This document shows, piece by piece, positions 1-7,337 of a stretch of 9,815 nucleotides of DNA. The first letter of the stretch is position 1. Each line of letters begins with the position of its first letter. A program made the translations under genes and the position numbers. This stretch comes from JASFRI01 sp050115015 (GTDB taxonomy: Bacteria > Acidobacteriota > Polarisedimenticolia > CBDVAL01): assembly GCA_050115015.1 (NCBI GenBank), contig JASFRI010000144.1:1-9815 (forward strand), in the 5' to 3' direction. Below the pieces are notes generated by a model that was not told the DNA's origin, made no database searches, and was given only the letters and a program-made list of their open reading frames with translations.

Positions 1-60
1 GGAGCAGCCGGGGATCAGGAGGAGGCCGCACAGGAGAGCCGCGGCGACGGAGCCTCGCAT
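1..60 (-). CDS. Lipoprotein, N-terminal fragment (runs off left edge)
   Basis: Read on the minus strand from an ATG at 60-58, the first 20 codons give MRGSVAAALLCGLLLIPGCS. This is a compact bacterial lipoprotein signal peptide: an Arg near the N-terminus, a hydrophobic Ala/Leu core, then a lipobox-like IPGC with Cys19 as the expected lipidated residue. Pro at -2 is less common than Ala/Ser but tolerated. The gene continues beyond position 1, so the mature protein is unknown. It is divergent from the HEAT-repeat gene starting at 152, with only about 90 bp between the two starts. I see no strong Shine-Dalgarno upstream of the ATG (positions 61-75 on the opposite strand), so a different start is possible. 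Lipidation and outer-membrane or inner-membrane anchoring are inferred from the signal alone. Confidence 0.6.
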   Translation of the reverse strand, partial: MRGSVAAALLCGLLLIPGCS

Positions 61-90
61 CGGCGTCGAGTGTACCACAGGGGCGGATCC

Positions 91-119
91 TGGAACCCCG
101 GGCGTCGCGGATGTATATT
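91..119 (+). promoter_or_regulatory. Probable sigma70-type promoter of the HEAT-repeat gene
   Basis: A TATATT hexamer at 114-119 matches the -10 consensus at five of six bases. Seventeen bases upstream, TGGAAC at 91-96 is a poor -35 (three of six). Transcription would begin near 126, leaving a short leader of about 26 nt before the ATG at 152. A GTATA/TATAC inverted repeat (113-117 and 126-130) spans the -10 and start point and could be an operator, though it is only 5 bp. The -10 with its following bases (TATATTCAGGCC) closely resembles the promoter at 9708-9719. Confidence 0.45.
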
Positions 120-151
120 CAGGCCTATACGGAGACCGCGCGGAAGGGGTG

Positions 152-1477
152 ATGGTGGGGAAGGACCTCGAAGGACGCAGGGGACGGGGGATCTGCTGGA
201 CGGCGTTCCTGCTCGCGGGGGTCGCCCTCGCGGCGCCGCAGGCCGGCGGGAAGGCGGCGGCCCCGACCGCCAAGGACGTGCTGACGGCCCTGCAGCACTA
301 CGACGACGCGACCGCGTCGTCCGGACCGTCGGCGGAACGCCTCGCGGAGGCGGCACGCCTGGACCTCCATTACTGCCTCGCGGAGGGGCGCGGCTGGGAC
401 GGCCTGGAGGCCGCCCGGGTGCTGGCCCGGGACGGCGATCCCGAGGGGATCGCCGCCCTCCGGAAGGCCCTGGGCGCGGGGCCCTCCCAGCTCCGGGTGA
501 CCGCCGCCCGGTACCTGGCGGAGGCGGGCGTCCGGGAGGCCCGTCCCGACATCCGGGCGCTGGCGGAAGACGCCTCCGTGGGGGAGTACGGCCGGCTCCA
601 GGCGGCGCTGGCGCTGCGGGAGCTCGGGGAGGGTGCGCTGGCGGCGGCGCTGGGGACCAAGCTCTGCGGTTCGGAGCGGCACGGCGTCCGGTACCTGGCG
701 GTGGAGTCCCTGGTCTCGTCCGGGGACGCGGATGCCCTCCCGACGCTGAAGGGCCTGCTGGAGGGCACGTCGGAGGACATCGCCTACCTCGCCGCCGAGG
801 GGGTGGCCCGTCTGGGGGACCCGGCGGGCAAGGAGCGCCTCCTGCAGGGGCTGGCGGCCCCGAACCGGGGGATGCGGCTGCTGGCGTCCTGGCACCTGCT
901 GCAGCTCGGGGACGACGCCCCGGCCGAGGTGCTGCGCCCCCTGGTCGAGGAGGGGCTCGAGAAATTTCCGGATTTCAAGGAGCTGGACTTCGATCCCGCG
1001 GTCGCCGCCTACCTCCTGGTCCGGATCGCCCCCGGGGGGGCGGAGCCGTTCGTGAAGCGCATCCGCGACCTGGACTGGACGATGGGCCATCTCCTGGTGG
1101 GGAAGGCCTACGCGGAGCTCCGCAGCCCGCGTGCGATGCCGATCCTGTCCGCCGTGATGGACGAGGAGCCCGACCTTCCCACGATGGCGCCGCTCCGGAT
1201 CGATGCCCTGAACTACGCCGAATGGACGGGGGACAGCCCGGCCCTGCGCGCGCTGGCGGCCGGCGCCGCGGTCCCGGAGGAGCTGTCGACGGTGCGGCTG
1301 CCGGCGCTGGCGTTGATGGCCCGTCTCGGGATGGGCGACGAGGCCCTCCCGGGGCTGCGGGGGTTCCTCGGCGACGCGAACCTCCTCTACCGGACGCGGG
1401 CCGCCGAGGCGGTGCTGCGGTTCGGGGAGGGGCCGGAGCCTCCCGAGCCGTCGGGCCCGCCCGAGGGCCTTCCATGA
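152..1477 (+). CDS. Secreted HEAT-repeat protein, function unknown
   Basis: This encodes a 441-residue protein. The start chosen is ATG 152, preceded by GGAAGG at 142-147; the GTG at 149 one codon earlier lies too close to that ribosome binding site. The N-terminus has basic residues (R9, R10, R12), a hydrophobic stretch about 14-26 and an ALAA cleavage site near 27-28, so the protein is predicted to be exported. From about residue 85 to 265 it is built of helical repeats of roughly 30 residues with the HEAT pattern (small-hydrophobic pairs such as AARYLAEAG, AAEGVARLGDP, ASWHLLQLGDD). A second set of similar repeats occupies about 330-430. HEAT arrays are protein-binding solenoids; no catalytic motif is visible. 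The gene is divergent from the lipoprotein at the left edge and followed by a 226-bp gap, so it is probably monocistronic. PBS-lyase-type HEAT or armadillo-like are alternative family labels. Gene call sure, role unknown. Confidence 0.87.
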   Translation: MVGKDLEGRRGRGICWTAFLLAGVALAAPQAGGKAAAPTAKDVLTALQHYDDATASSGPSAERLAEAARLDLHYCLAEGRGWDGLEAARVLARDGDPEGIAALRKALGAGPSQLRVTAARYLAEAGVREARPDIRALAEDASVGEYGRLQAALALRELGEGALAAALGTKLCGSERHGVRYLAVESLVSSGDADALPTLKGLLEGTSEDIAYLAAEGVARLGDPAGKERLLQGLAAPNRGMRLLASWHLLQLGDDAPAEVLRPLVEEGLEKFPDFKELDFDPAVAAYLLVRIAPGGAEPFVKRIRDLDWTMGHLLVGKAYAELRSPRAMPILSAVMDEEPDLPTMAPLRIDALNYAEWTGDSPALRALAAGAAVPEELSTVRLPALALMARLGMGDEALPGLRGFLGDANLLYRTRAAEAVLRFGEGPEPPEPSGPPEGLP

Positions 1478-1533
1478 GGGGTGCGGCGTGAGCGGAAACT
1501 GGTCGCTGGCGCGGGAAAATCAAGCAATTAGGG

Positions 1534-1562
1534 TTGACGGAAGGCGATACATGGCGTATATA
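1534..1562 (+). promoter_or_regulatory. Sigma70-type promoter of the large TSP3 protein gene
   Basis: TTGACG at 1534-1539 (five of six bases of the -35 consensus) is followed after exactly 17 bases by TATATA at 1557-1562 (four of six). It lies in a local GC dip, as promoters in GC-rich genomes usually do. The predicted start of transcription is about 1569, giving a 135-nt leader before ATG 1704. The arrangement nearly duplicates the promoter at 5483-5511, and both -10 boxes are preceded by CG (CGTATATA). Confidence 0.72.
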
Positions 1563-1616
1563 GACCGTGATTGTACCGGACTATCTCAATGTTCTGGGTG
1601 TCCACGATCTGTCTGT

Positions 1617-1645
1617 AGGTCAGGGTTTTGTACGTTTTTTGACCT
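1617..1645 (+). other. Inverted repeat with T-run in the leader of the large TSP3 gene
   Basis: AGGTCA at 1617-1622 pairs perfectly with TGACCT at 1640-1645 around a 17-base loop that includes a run of six T at 1635-1640. It sits in the middle of the predicted 135-nt leader. The T-run is inside the hairpin rather than after it, so it is not a standard intrinsic terminator. It might be an mRNA structure or a protein-binding half-site pair. Six base pairs is short enough to occur by chance. Confidence 0.3.
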
Positions 1646-1691
1646 GTTCCGAATAGTGATAAGAGATGCAGCGGCAGGTTCATTCCATCCA

Positions 1692-1699
1692 GGGGGAGG
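1692..1699 (+). promoter_or_regulatory. Ribosome binding site fixing the start at 1704
   Basis: GGGGGAGG at 1692-1699, extending to GGAGGT with the next base, is a strong Shine-Dalgarno four bases before ATG 1704. The reading frame is open upstream to a GTG at 1488, but that extension would bury the signal peptide 72 residues in and would begin upstream of the predicted transcription start. This site therefore decides the start. Confidence 0.8.
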
Positions 1700-1703
1700 T
1701 AAC

Positions 1704-4700
1704 ATGAGGAATTCACGGGGCTTTACCAGCCTGGCAGCCCTCGGCTGTCTTCTGGTGGCGGCATTCCTGATGCCGGCCCTGGTCTCGGCACAGGAGTTCC
1801 CGGTGCTGGACTCCACGCAGAAGACCGCGGCGCCGTCGGCCGAGCCGTACCGGGCGCCGGAGGGCTTCAACAGCCAGGGCCGTCAGACGACGATGTTCCT
1901 CGTCGACGGTGCGAACGGCGGCACGATCTACTTCTACAACTACGAGATGGAGCAGATCATCCGCACGTGTCCGACGCCGGAGCCGGCGGACGGTGTCACG
2001 GCGGACGGTCTGGCATACGCCCTGGATCGTGCGAGCCTGTTCTACACGAACGCCAACGGCACCGGGCTGATCTACGAGCTGGACGCGCAGGACTGCTCCG
2101 TGCTGCAGACCTTCGACTCGGCGGTCGCCTGCGGCGGCTGCGGCGCCGTCCCGGGGCTCGCCTACGGTGACATCGCCGCCGGCGGGGTGAACGGCATCTG
2201 GATGCTGGGCATCACGCCCGAGGGCGGCACCGGGAACCGCGGCAGCCTGCCCGACGGCTCCGGCCCCATCGCCGGTTTCAACTGGTCCACCCCCGGCTTC
2301 GCCCTCGGCTCCATCGGCGCGGACCCGGACGGCAACGGCTGGATCTACATCCAGGACTACTACCCGGACATCGACATCTATGACGCCGTGAACCCGGCGT
2401 TCATCGACTACTGGGACACCTACGAGAACGAGCCCTACGGCGGTATCGGCATGGTCTCCCGCCGGGACAGCGCCGTGAACCCGACGTCCCGGGACGAGCG
2501 GGAGTACCACTCGACGCTGGCGCCGGACGACACGCTCTACGAGTACAGCGCCGTCTCTGCGTACCCCACGGGCGTCGGCCGTGCGGCCCTGTCCTCGCGG
2601 ACGGATCCCACCCCCGGCGATCAGATCTCCGCGGTGGGCGTCGGCGACCTGGACACCGACTGGGACGGCTTCACGGACCTCGGGGACGTTTGCCCGTTGC
2701 TCGCCAGCCCCAACCAGGATGACGGCGACACCGATGGCGTCGGGGATGAGTGTGACAACTGCGTCGATACCCCGAACCCGGACCAGGCGGATCGCGACCT
2801 GGACGGTCTGGGCGATGCCTGTGACGCCATCTACTCCCCGCCACCGCTGCCGGACAAGGTGCTCTACATCAACGACGCCACCGACGGCGGCACGATCTTC
2901 GAGTACGACCCGGCCAGCGGGACGATCCTGCGGGAGTTCCCGACCCCGGAGGCGAACCTGGGTCTGGGCCAGGGCCTGGCGTACTCGCGCGTCCGCGGCG
3001 CCCTCTACTACATCAACGCCACCGGGAGCGCGCTGCTCTACGAGCTGAGCCTCGAGGACGGCTCCGTCGTGCGGTTCAACACCTGGCCCTACGCGGAGAT
3101 CGCTCAGGGTCTCGGCATCGGCTTCCTGGGGAACTTCCCCGCGGCGGGCGCCAACATCCAGGAGACCTGGGGCTACGCGTCGGGGGTCGACCCGTCCACC
3201 GGCCAAGGCCGCTTCGCCTGGTGGAACCCGAACACCCTGAGTAGTTTCGTCAGCACGGGGCTGGATTGCCAGAACCAGTGCGGCACGGCGGGGAACGAGG
3301 ACCTGACCGACGAGGCCGCGGCCACCGGCGGCATCGTCGACGGCATCGGCTACTTCACCGAGCCCTTCGGGGACGGCACCCAGGAGATGGGCGCCGTGTC
3401 CGCGAACCCGTTCGCGTTCGTGGGCTCCCGGGAGTGGGTGATCACCTCCGACGCCGACCAGATCGCCCTGGCGGCGGACGGCGACACGTTCTACATGTCC
3501 CGGGCCGGCGTCGACGGCATCTTCACCTACAACATCTACGACTACTTCTCCACCGCGGTGTACCCGCAGAACCTGGTCTGCGTCGGCGGCAACAACGACG
3601 GCGCGGACTGCCATGGCTCGATCGCGCAGACCGGCTGTGATCCCGTCGCGGATCCGCTGTGCTGCGACGGCGGGAGCTGCGAGAGCAACGCGCCGTTCAT
3701 CTCCGACCCGACCCCCGGCGGCCCGATCACGGCGCTGGCGGCCGGCGAGGCCGACGTCGACCACGACGGGGTCCGCAACAGCGCGGACAACTGCTCCACG
3801 ATCCCGAACCCGCAGCAGACCGACAGCGACAGCGACGGTCTGGGCGACGCCTGCGACAACTGCCCGAACGTCGCCAACCCCGGGCAGGAGGAGTCGGAGC
3901 TGCTGGACAAGTTCGACGGCATCGGCGACGTCTGCGACAACTGCCCGTTCCTGTTCAACCCGGATCAGACCGACTCGAACGGCAACGGGGTCGGTGACGT
4001 CTGCGATCCGCCTCCGGGCTTCGTGGACGACTCCGACGCGGACGACGACACGTTCGGTCCGGACAACCCGCCGGTACCGCGCGCCTACGACATCGCCAGC
4101 TTCGAGACCAGCGTCGACCTGTGCGACTTCAGCTGCGTCGGCGGCGCCGACGTCTGCTGCGGCCAGGCCTTCGGGGACGGCGAGCCGGCGATGATCATCG
4201 AGATCACCGCGCTCGGGGCGGAGACGGCGCCAAAGCTGACCTCCGGCTTCTACGACGTCTACTTCGACTACGGCGAGGGTGACTCCTGCACCGGCCTGTC
4301 CATCAAGGACGCCGAGACGGAGCCCGGCGTCTGCGAGGACACCAGCGACATCCGGATGAGCGCCCGGTTCGCGCAGTCCACGGGACGCTCGCGGATCGAG
4401 CCGAACTGGCAGGCGAACCTGCAGCTCAACCCGATCCTCGAGCAGCTGTCCTCGGTCAACCAGAGCGAGGGCACCATCAGCTTCGTGCTGCCGGTGTCGA
4501 CCCTGATCGACAAGGCGGATGCGGCGCAGCAGGCCGCCTCCGGCCTGGACACGGATCCTCCGGGCGGCGTCGAGTTCGCCCTCTGGGGCGTCGTGGGTGG
4601 GAACGCCCAGAACAACGATGACCGCGTCCCGAACACGAACGACAACCTGACGCCGACCATCCGCGACGAGGTGACGGTGTTCACCGCGTACTTCAACCAG

Positions 4701-5390
4701 GTCGACATCGACTATCCGGGCTCCCCGGGTCCGCTGACGTTCGACGGCTCGACCCCGTGCCAGTTCGGTGACGGCGACCGCGTGGTCGTGGGCACCGGCT
4801 CGGCGACGGCGTTCATGGAGCTGATCAACCCGTCGTTCCAGCCGATGACGATCACCGACTTCATCGTCGACGACCCGCAGTTCAGCGTCCCGGTCAGCCT
4901 GCCCCTCACCATCGGCGAGCTGGGCGGCTCGCTTGGGATCGGCGTGGCCTTCGAGCCCGCCGGGCTCGGCCCGCAGATGGCCAACGTCACACCGGTCAGC
5001 TCGGACCCGACGCCGGTGACGATCCAGCTCACCGGGACCGGGCTGCCGAACGATCCGCCGGTCGTGACCGGCTGCGACATCAACCCCGACAGCATCTTCC
5101 TCGGGCAGCGGCCGATCATCACCCTGGACGCCTCCGACTCGGCAACGCTGGCGAACATCACCGGCTGCACCGCCGTCGGGACCCGCCAGGGGATCGTCCG
5201 GACCGTCGTGTTCGGCATGAACGACGACGGCTCGGCCCTGGGCGACCTGGCCTGCGACGGCACGTTCACCGCGTCGCCGCCGAGCGGTGGCCTGTTCGGT
5301 CGCGGGACCTGGGACTTCGAGTTCTCCTGCCAGGACAAGCAGGGGAACGTCACGGCGCTGGCGGGTGGCTGCCAGCTGGTCATCAACTGA
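1704..5390 (+). CDS. Large secreted protein with duplicated propeller-like/TSP3 modules and C-terminal ASH-like domain
   Basis: This encodes 1228 residues. Residues 1-29 are a signal peptide ending VSA before Gln30. Two similar modules follow. Module A (about 62-374) has propeller-like blades (GGTI near 72-75, then GLAY and YEL motifs), a DPTPG linker at 301, and TSP3 repeats at 317-374. Module B (about 384-768) has the same order: GGTI at 395-398, a six-cysteine insert at 626-659, DPTPG at 668, and TSP3 repeats at 684-768. TSP3 repeats (DxDxDGxGDxCDNCP) are Asp-rich calcium-binding modules. Residues about 775-1010 resemble a beta-sandwich I cannot name. About 1012-1115 look like an ASH/choice-of-anchor-D domain (ELINPS, FIVDD, VAFEPAG, IQLTGTG). 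The last 110 residues are unassigned. No IPTL-CTERM, PEP-CTERM or type IX sorting tail is visible, so release or another anchoring route is likely. No catalytic motif seen. It is transcribed alone between its own promoter (1534-1562) and terminator (5418-5448). Confidence 0.9.
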   Translation: MRNSRGFTSLAALGCLLVAAFLMPALVSAQEFPVLDSTQKTAAPSAEPYRAPEGFNSQGRQTTMFLVDGANGGTIYFYNYEMEQIIRTCPTPEPADGVTADGLAYALDRASLFYTNANGTGLIYELDAQDCSVLQTFDSAVACGGCGAVPGLAYGDIAAGGVNGIWMLGITPEGGTGNRGSLPDGSGPIAGFNWSTPGFALGSIGADPDGNGWIYIQDYYPDIDIYDAVNPAFIDYWDTYENEPYGGIGMVSRRDSAVNPTSRDEREYHSTLAPDDTLYEYSAVSAYPTGVGRAALSSRTDPTPGDQISAVGVGDLDTDWDGFTDLGDVCPLLASPNQDDGDTDGVGDECDNCVDTPNPDQADRDLDGLGDACDAIYSPPPLPDKVLYINDATDGGTIFEYDPASGTILREFPTPEANLGLGQGLAYSRVRGALYYINATGSALLYELSLEDGSVVRFNTWPYAEIAQGLGIGFLGNFPAAGANIQETWGYASGVDPSTGQGRFAWWNPNTLSSFVSTGLDCQNQCGTAGNEDLTDEAAATGGIVDGIGYFTEPFGDGTQEMGAVSANPFAFVGSREWVITSDADQIALAADGDTFYMSRAGVDGIFTYNIYDYFSTAVYPQNLVCVGGNNDGADCHGSIAQTGCDPVADPLCCDGGSCESNAPFISDPTPGGPITALAAGEADVDHDGVRNSADNCSTIPNPQQTDSDSDGLGDACDNCPNVANPGQEESELLDKFDGIGDVCDNCPFLFNPDQTDSNGNGVGDVCDPPPGFVDDSDADDDTFGPDNPPVPRAYDIASFETSVDLCDFSCVGGADVCCGQAFGDGEPAMIIEITALGAETAPKLTSGFYDVYFDYGEGDSCTGLSIKDAETEPGVCEDTSDIRMSARFAQSTGRSRIEPNWQANLQLNPILEQLSSVNQSEGTISFVLPVSTLIDKADAAQQAASGLDTDPPGGVEFALWGVVGGNAQNNDDRVPNTNDNLTPTIRDEVTVFTAYFNQVDIDYPGSPGPLTFDGSTPCQFGDGDRVVVGTGSATAFMELINPSFQPMTITDFIVDDPQFSVPVSLPLTIGELGGSLGIGVAFEPAGLGPQMANVTPVSSDPTPVTIQLTGTGLPNDPPVVTGCDINPDSIFLGQRPIITLDASDSATLANITGCTAVGTRQGIVRTVVFGMNDDGSALGDLACDGTFTASPPSGGLFGRGTWDFEFSCQDKQGNVTALAGGCQLVIN

Positions 5391-5417
5391 TCGTCCGGCG
5401 ACGGGCGTAACGAATCG

Positions 5418-5448
5418 GCGGCGGCCCCCCGGGCCGCCGCTTTTTTTT
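5418..5448 (+). terminator. Strong intrinsic terminator after the large TSP3 gene
   Basis: GCGGCGGCCC at 5418-5427 pairs perfectly over 10 bp with GGGCCGCCGC at 5431-5440 around a CCC loop, followed at once by eight T at 5441-5448. It begins 27 bases after the TGA at 5388-5390. It separates the large gene from the beta-helix gene, so the two are not one operon despite their related content. Confidence 0.95.
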
Positions 5449-5482
5449 CCTCCGGGGCCCGGCGGTGCGGGGGGATTCCTCG

Positions 5483-5511
5483 TTGACAGGGTGGGGATCC
5501 GGCCGTATATA
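5483..5511 (+). promoter_or_regulatory. Sigma70-type promoter of the beta-helix/IPTL-CTERM gene
   Basis: A perfect TTGACA -35 at 5483-5488 is followed after 17 bases by TATATA at 5506-5511. The -10 sits inside a palindrome GTATATAC (5505-5512). Transcription would begin near 5518, about 35 bases upstream of ATG 5553. Placement just downstream of the terminator at 5418-5448 supports a fresh transcription unit. Confidence 0.78.
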
Positions 5512-5552
5512 CCAAACGGTGGCAATCGATTAGCCGAGGGGAGGGGAGGGGG

Positions 5553-7337
5553 ATGCCTGCCAGCAGGGGGATTCGCCGTGTTGTCTTTGGGGTCGTCGCC
5601 GTGCTGCTGCTCGGCACGCTACCGGCGGGGGCCACCACGATCTGGGTGGACCAGTCCAATGGCAGCGGCACCGAGGACGGTAGCGCGAACTACCCGTTCA
5701 CCAGGATCAACTCGGCCCTCGCGGTCGCCCTCTCGGGCGACGTCATCCTGGTCGCCCCGGGCGTCTATCTCGAGACGCTGTCGATCCCCCTCGGCGTCCA
5801 GGTCGTCGGGGAGGATCCCGCCACGACGATCGTCGACGGCCGCTGGTGCAACGGCGGCACGCAGGGGACGTTGACCTGCGACGCGGACTCCGATTGCGAC
5901 GGTGCCTGCATTCCCGACGGCGGAACCGCGGCGGGGGTCCCGTGCAACCAGGACAACGACTGCGGCGGCACCTGTGTCCCCGACGGTGGCTCGGCGGCGG
6001 CCGTGAGCTGCTACGACGATCTCGATTGCGGCGGCACCTGCGTCGGGGGCGGTGCCAAGGACGGCCTGACCTGCGATTCGGACTCGGATTGCCCCGGCGG
6101 GAGCTGCGACTACTTCACCCCCGCCACCATCTGCGACCTGGCGACGGGAGCCACCACCTGTGACTCCGGAAACTGCATCGCCACCGGTCCCGTGGTGACG
6201 CTGATCGGGCCGGCGACCTTCACCTCCACCACCACCGGGATCCGCGGCTTCACGATCCGGAACGGCGTGGCCCCGCTGGGCGCCGGCATCCTGGTCGACC
6301 AGGGCCAGCCGGTCATCACCCGCAACATCCTCACGGGGAACACGGCCGCGATCGTGGACAGCTACGGCGGTTTCGGCGGCGCGATCGAGGTCTACCGGAG
6401 CCGCGCCCAGGTGACGAACAACCAGGTGCTGGGGAACCGCGCGGAGAGCGAGGGGGGTGGGATCGACGTCTACCGGTCGCCGCTCGCGACGATCTCGAAC
6501 AACACCATCGCGGGGAACATCGCCGGGCCGGAGGGTGGCAGTACGGGCAGCGGGGGCGGCCTCACGCTGACGTCCACGGGGCTGCTGTCGGTGACGAACA
6601 ACGCGATCACGTCCAACGAGGCCTACAGCACCGGCGGCGGCATCCACGTGACCACGAGCAGTCCGTCCATCCTGAACCACGACACCTGGAACAACGTCCC
6701 GAACGACTACAGCGGGATCGCCGACCCGACGGGCAGCGCCGGAAACATCTCGGTGAACCCGCAGTACGTGGATCCGGTGAACGGCGACTACCACATCCTC
6801 AGCGGATCCCCGCTGGTGGATGCCGGCACCTCCCTGAAGGCCCCCGCGCAGGACTTCGACGGCGCCGGGCGCCCGCTGGACGGTGACACCAGCGGCACCC
6901 TGGAGTACGACATCGGGGCCTTCGAGTTCCGCCCCTTCACGGACTTTGACGGCGACGGTCACGACGACCTGTTCGACAACTGCCCCATCCAGCCCAACCC
7001 GGGCCAGGAGGACCAGGACGGGGACGACGTCGGCGACATCTGCGACAACTGTCCCGGCAAGCCGAACCCGGGGCAGGGGGACAGCGACGGCGACGGCATC
7101 GGCGATCTCTGCGACAACTGCATCACCGAGGTCAACGCGAGCCAGAACGACGCGGACCTGGACGGGTTCGGGGACGCCTGCGACGCCGCTCCCCTCAACC
7201 CGGCGATCCCCGCGCTGACGATCCCCACCCTGGGGGAGTGGGGCCTGCTCCTGCTGTCCGGGCTCCTGGTGCTCTCGGCGCTGGCCGTGCTCCACCGGCG
7301 GCGGGAGGCCCTTTCCCGGGCGGGCCGGCGCGGTTAG
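5553..7337 (+). CDS. Secreted right-handed beta-helix protein with Cys-rich insert, TSP3 repeats and IPTL-CTERM sorting signal
   Basis: This encodes 594 residues, starting at ATG 5553 behind a purine-rich GGGGAGGGG ribosome binding site. Residues 1-27 are a signal peptide (cleavage AGA before Thr28). Residues about 30-96 have the usual opening of a DUF1565/pectate-lyase-like beta-helix (GSANYPFTRINSALAVA, VAPGVYLETLSIP). A 16-cysteine insert occupies 99-208 as repeats of DC-GG-C type, after which helix rungs resume (GIRGFTIRNG, ITRNILTGN, VTNNQVLGN, ISNNTIAGN). About 402-459 is a choice-of-anchor Q module (NPQYVDP, SPLVDAG, YDIGAFE). TSP3 calcium-binding repeats cover 464-544. The tail is a classic IPTL-CTERM: IPTLGEWG at 557-564, a hydrophobic segment 565-580, then HRRR and further basic residues. 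In known systems this signal is recognised by exosortase XrtH, which I infer is encoded elsewhere. The protein is likely at the envelope surface; no lyase catalytic residues can be assigned. Confidence 0.93.
   Translation: MPASRGIRRVVFGVVAVLLLGTLPAGATTIWVDQSNGSGTEDGSANYPFTRINSALAVALSGDVILVAPGVYLETLSIPLGVQVVGEDPATTIVDGRWCNGGTQGTLTCDADSDCDGACIPDGGTAAGVPCNQDNDCGGTCVPDGGSAAAVSCYDDLDCGGTCVGGGAKDGLTCDSDSDCPGGSCDYFTPATICDLATGATTCDSGNCIATGPVVTLIGPATFTSTTTGIRGFTIRNGVAPLGAGILVDQGQPVITRNILTGNTAAIVDSYGGFGGAIEVYRSRAQVTNNQVLGNRAESEGGGIDVYRSPLATISNNTIAGNIAGPEGGSTGSGGGLTLTSTGLLSVTNNAITSNEAYSTGGGIHVTTSSPSILNHDTWNNVPNDYSGIADPTGSAGNISVNPQYVDPVNGDYHILSGSPLVDAGTSLKAPAQDFDGAGRPLDGDTSGTLEYDIGAFEFRPFTDFDGDGHDDLFDNCPIQPNPGQEDQDGDDVGDICDNCPGKPNPGQGDSDGDGIGDLCDNCITEVNASQNDADLDGFGDACDAAPLNPAIPALTIPTLGEWGLLLLSGLLVLSALAVLHRRREALSRAGRRG

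Noticed and set aside
70..1491. A 473-codon plus-strand frame overlapping the HEAT-repeat gene
   Set aside because: The translation is Gly/Arg/Pro-rich and lacks repeats or a signal peptide. The other frame gives a clean secreted HEAT protein.
1488..1703. In-frame upstream extension of the large TSP3 gene to a GTG at 1488
   Set aside because: The promoter at 1534-1562 lies inside it, the ATG at 1704 has a strong ribosome binding site, and a clear signal peptide begins exactly at 1704.
1528..1716. A 62-codon minus-strand frame in the AT-rich intergenic region
   Set aside because: It has no ribosome binding site or recognisable family and overlaps the predicted promoter and leader of the plus-strand gene.
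2646..2825. Periodic DNA in the TSP3 segments as a CRISPR or satellite array
   Set aside because: The period comes from coding of DxDxDGxGDxCDNCP repeats; units are imperfect, in frame and without spacers.
1713..5525. A 1270-codon open frame on the minus strand, antisense to the large TSP3 gene
   Set aside because: The product is an Arg/Val/Gly/Asp-rich low-complexity sequence with no family motif. It mirrors the GAC/GGC-rich codons of the plus-strand gene (GAC read as GTC) and crosses the terminator and promoter. It is a GC-bias shadow.
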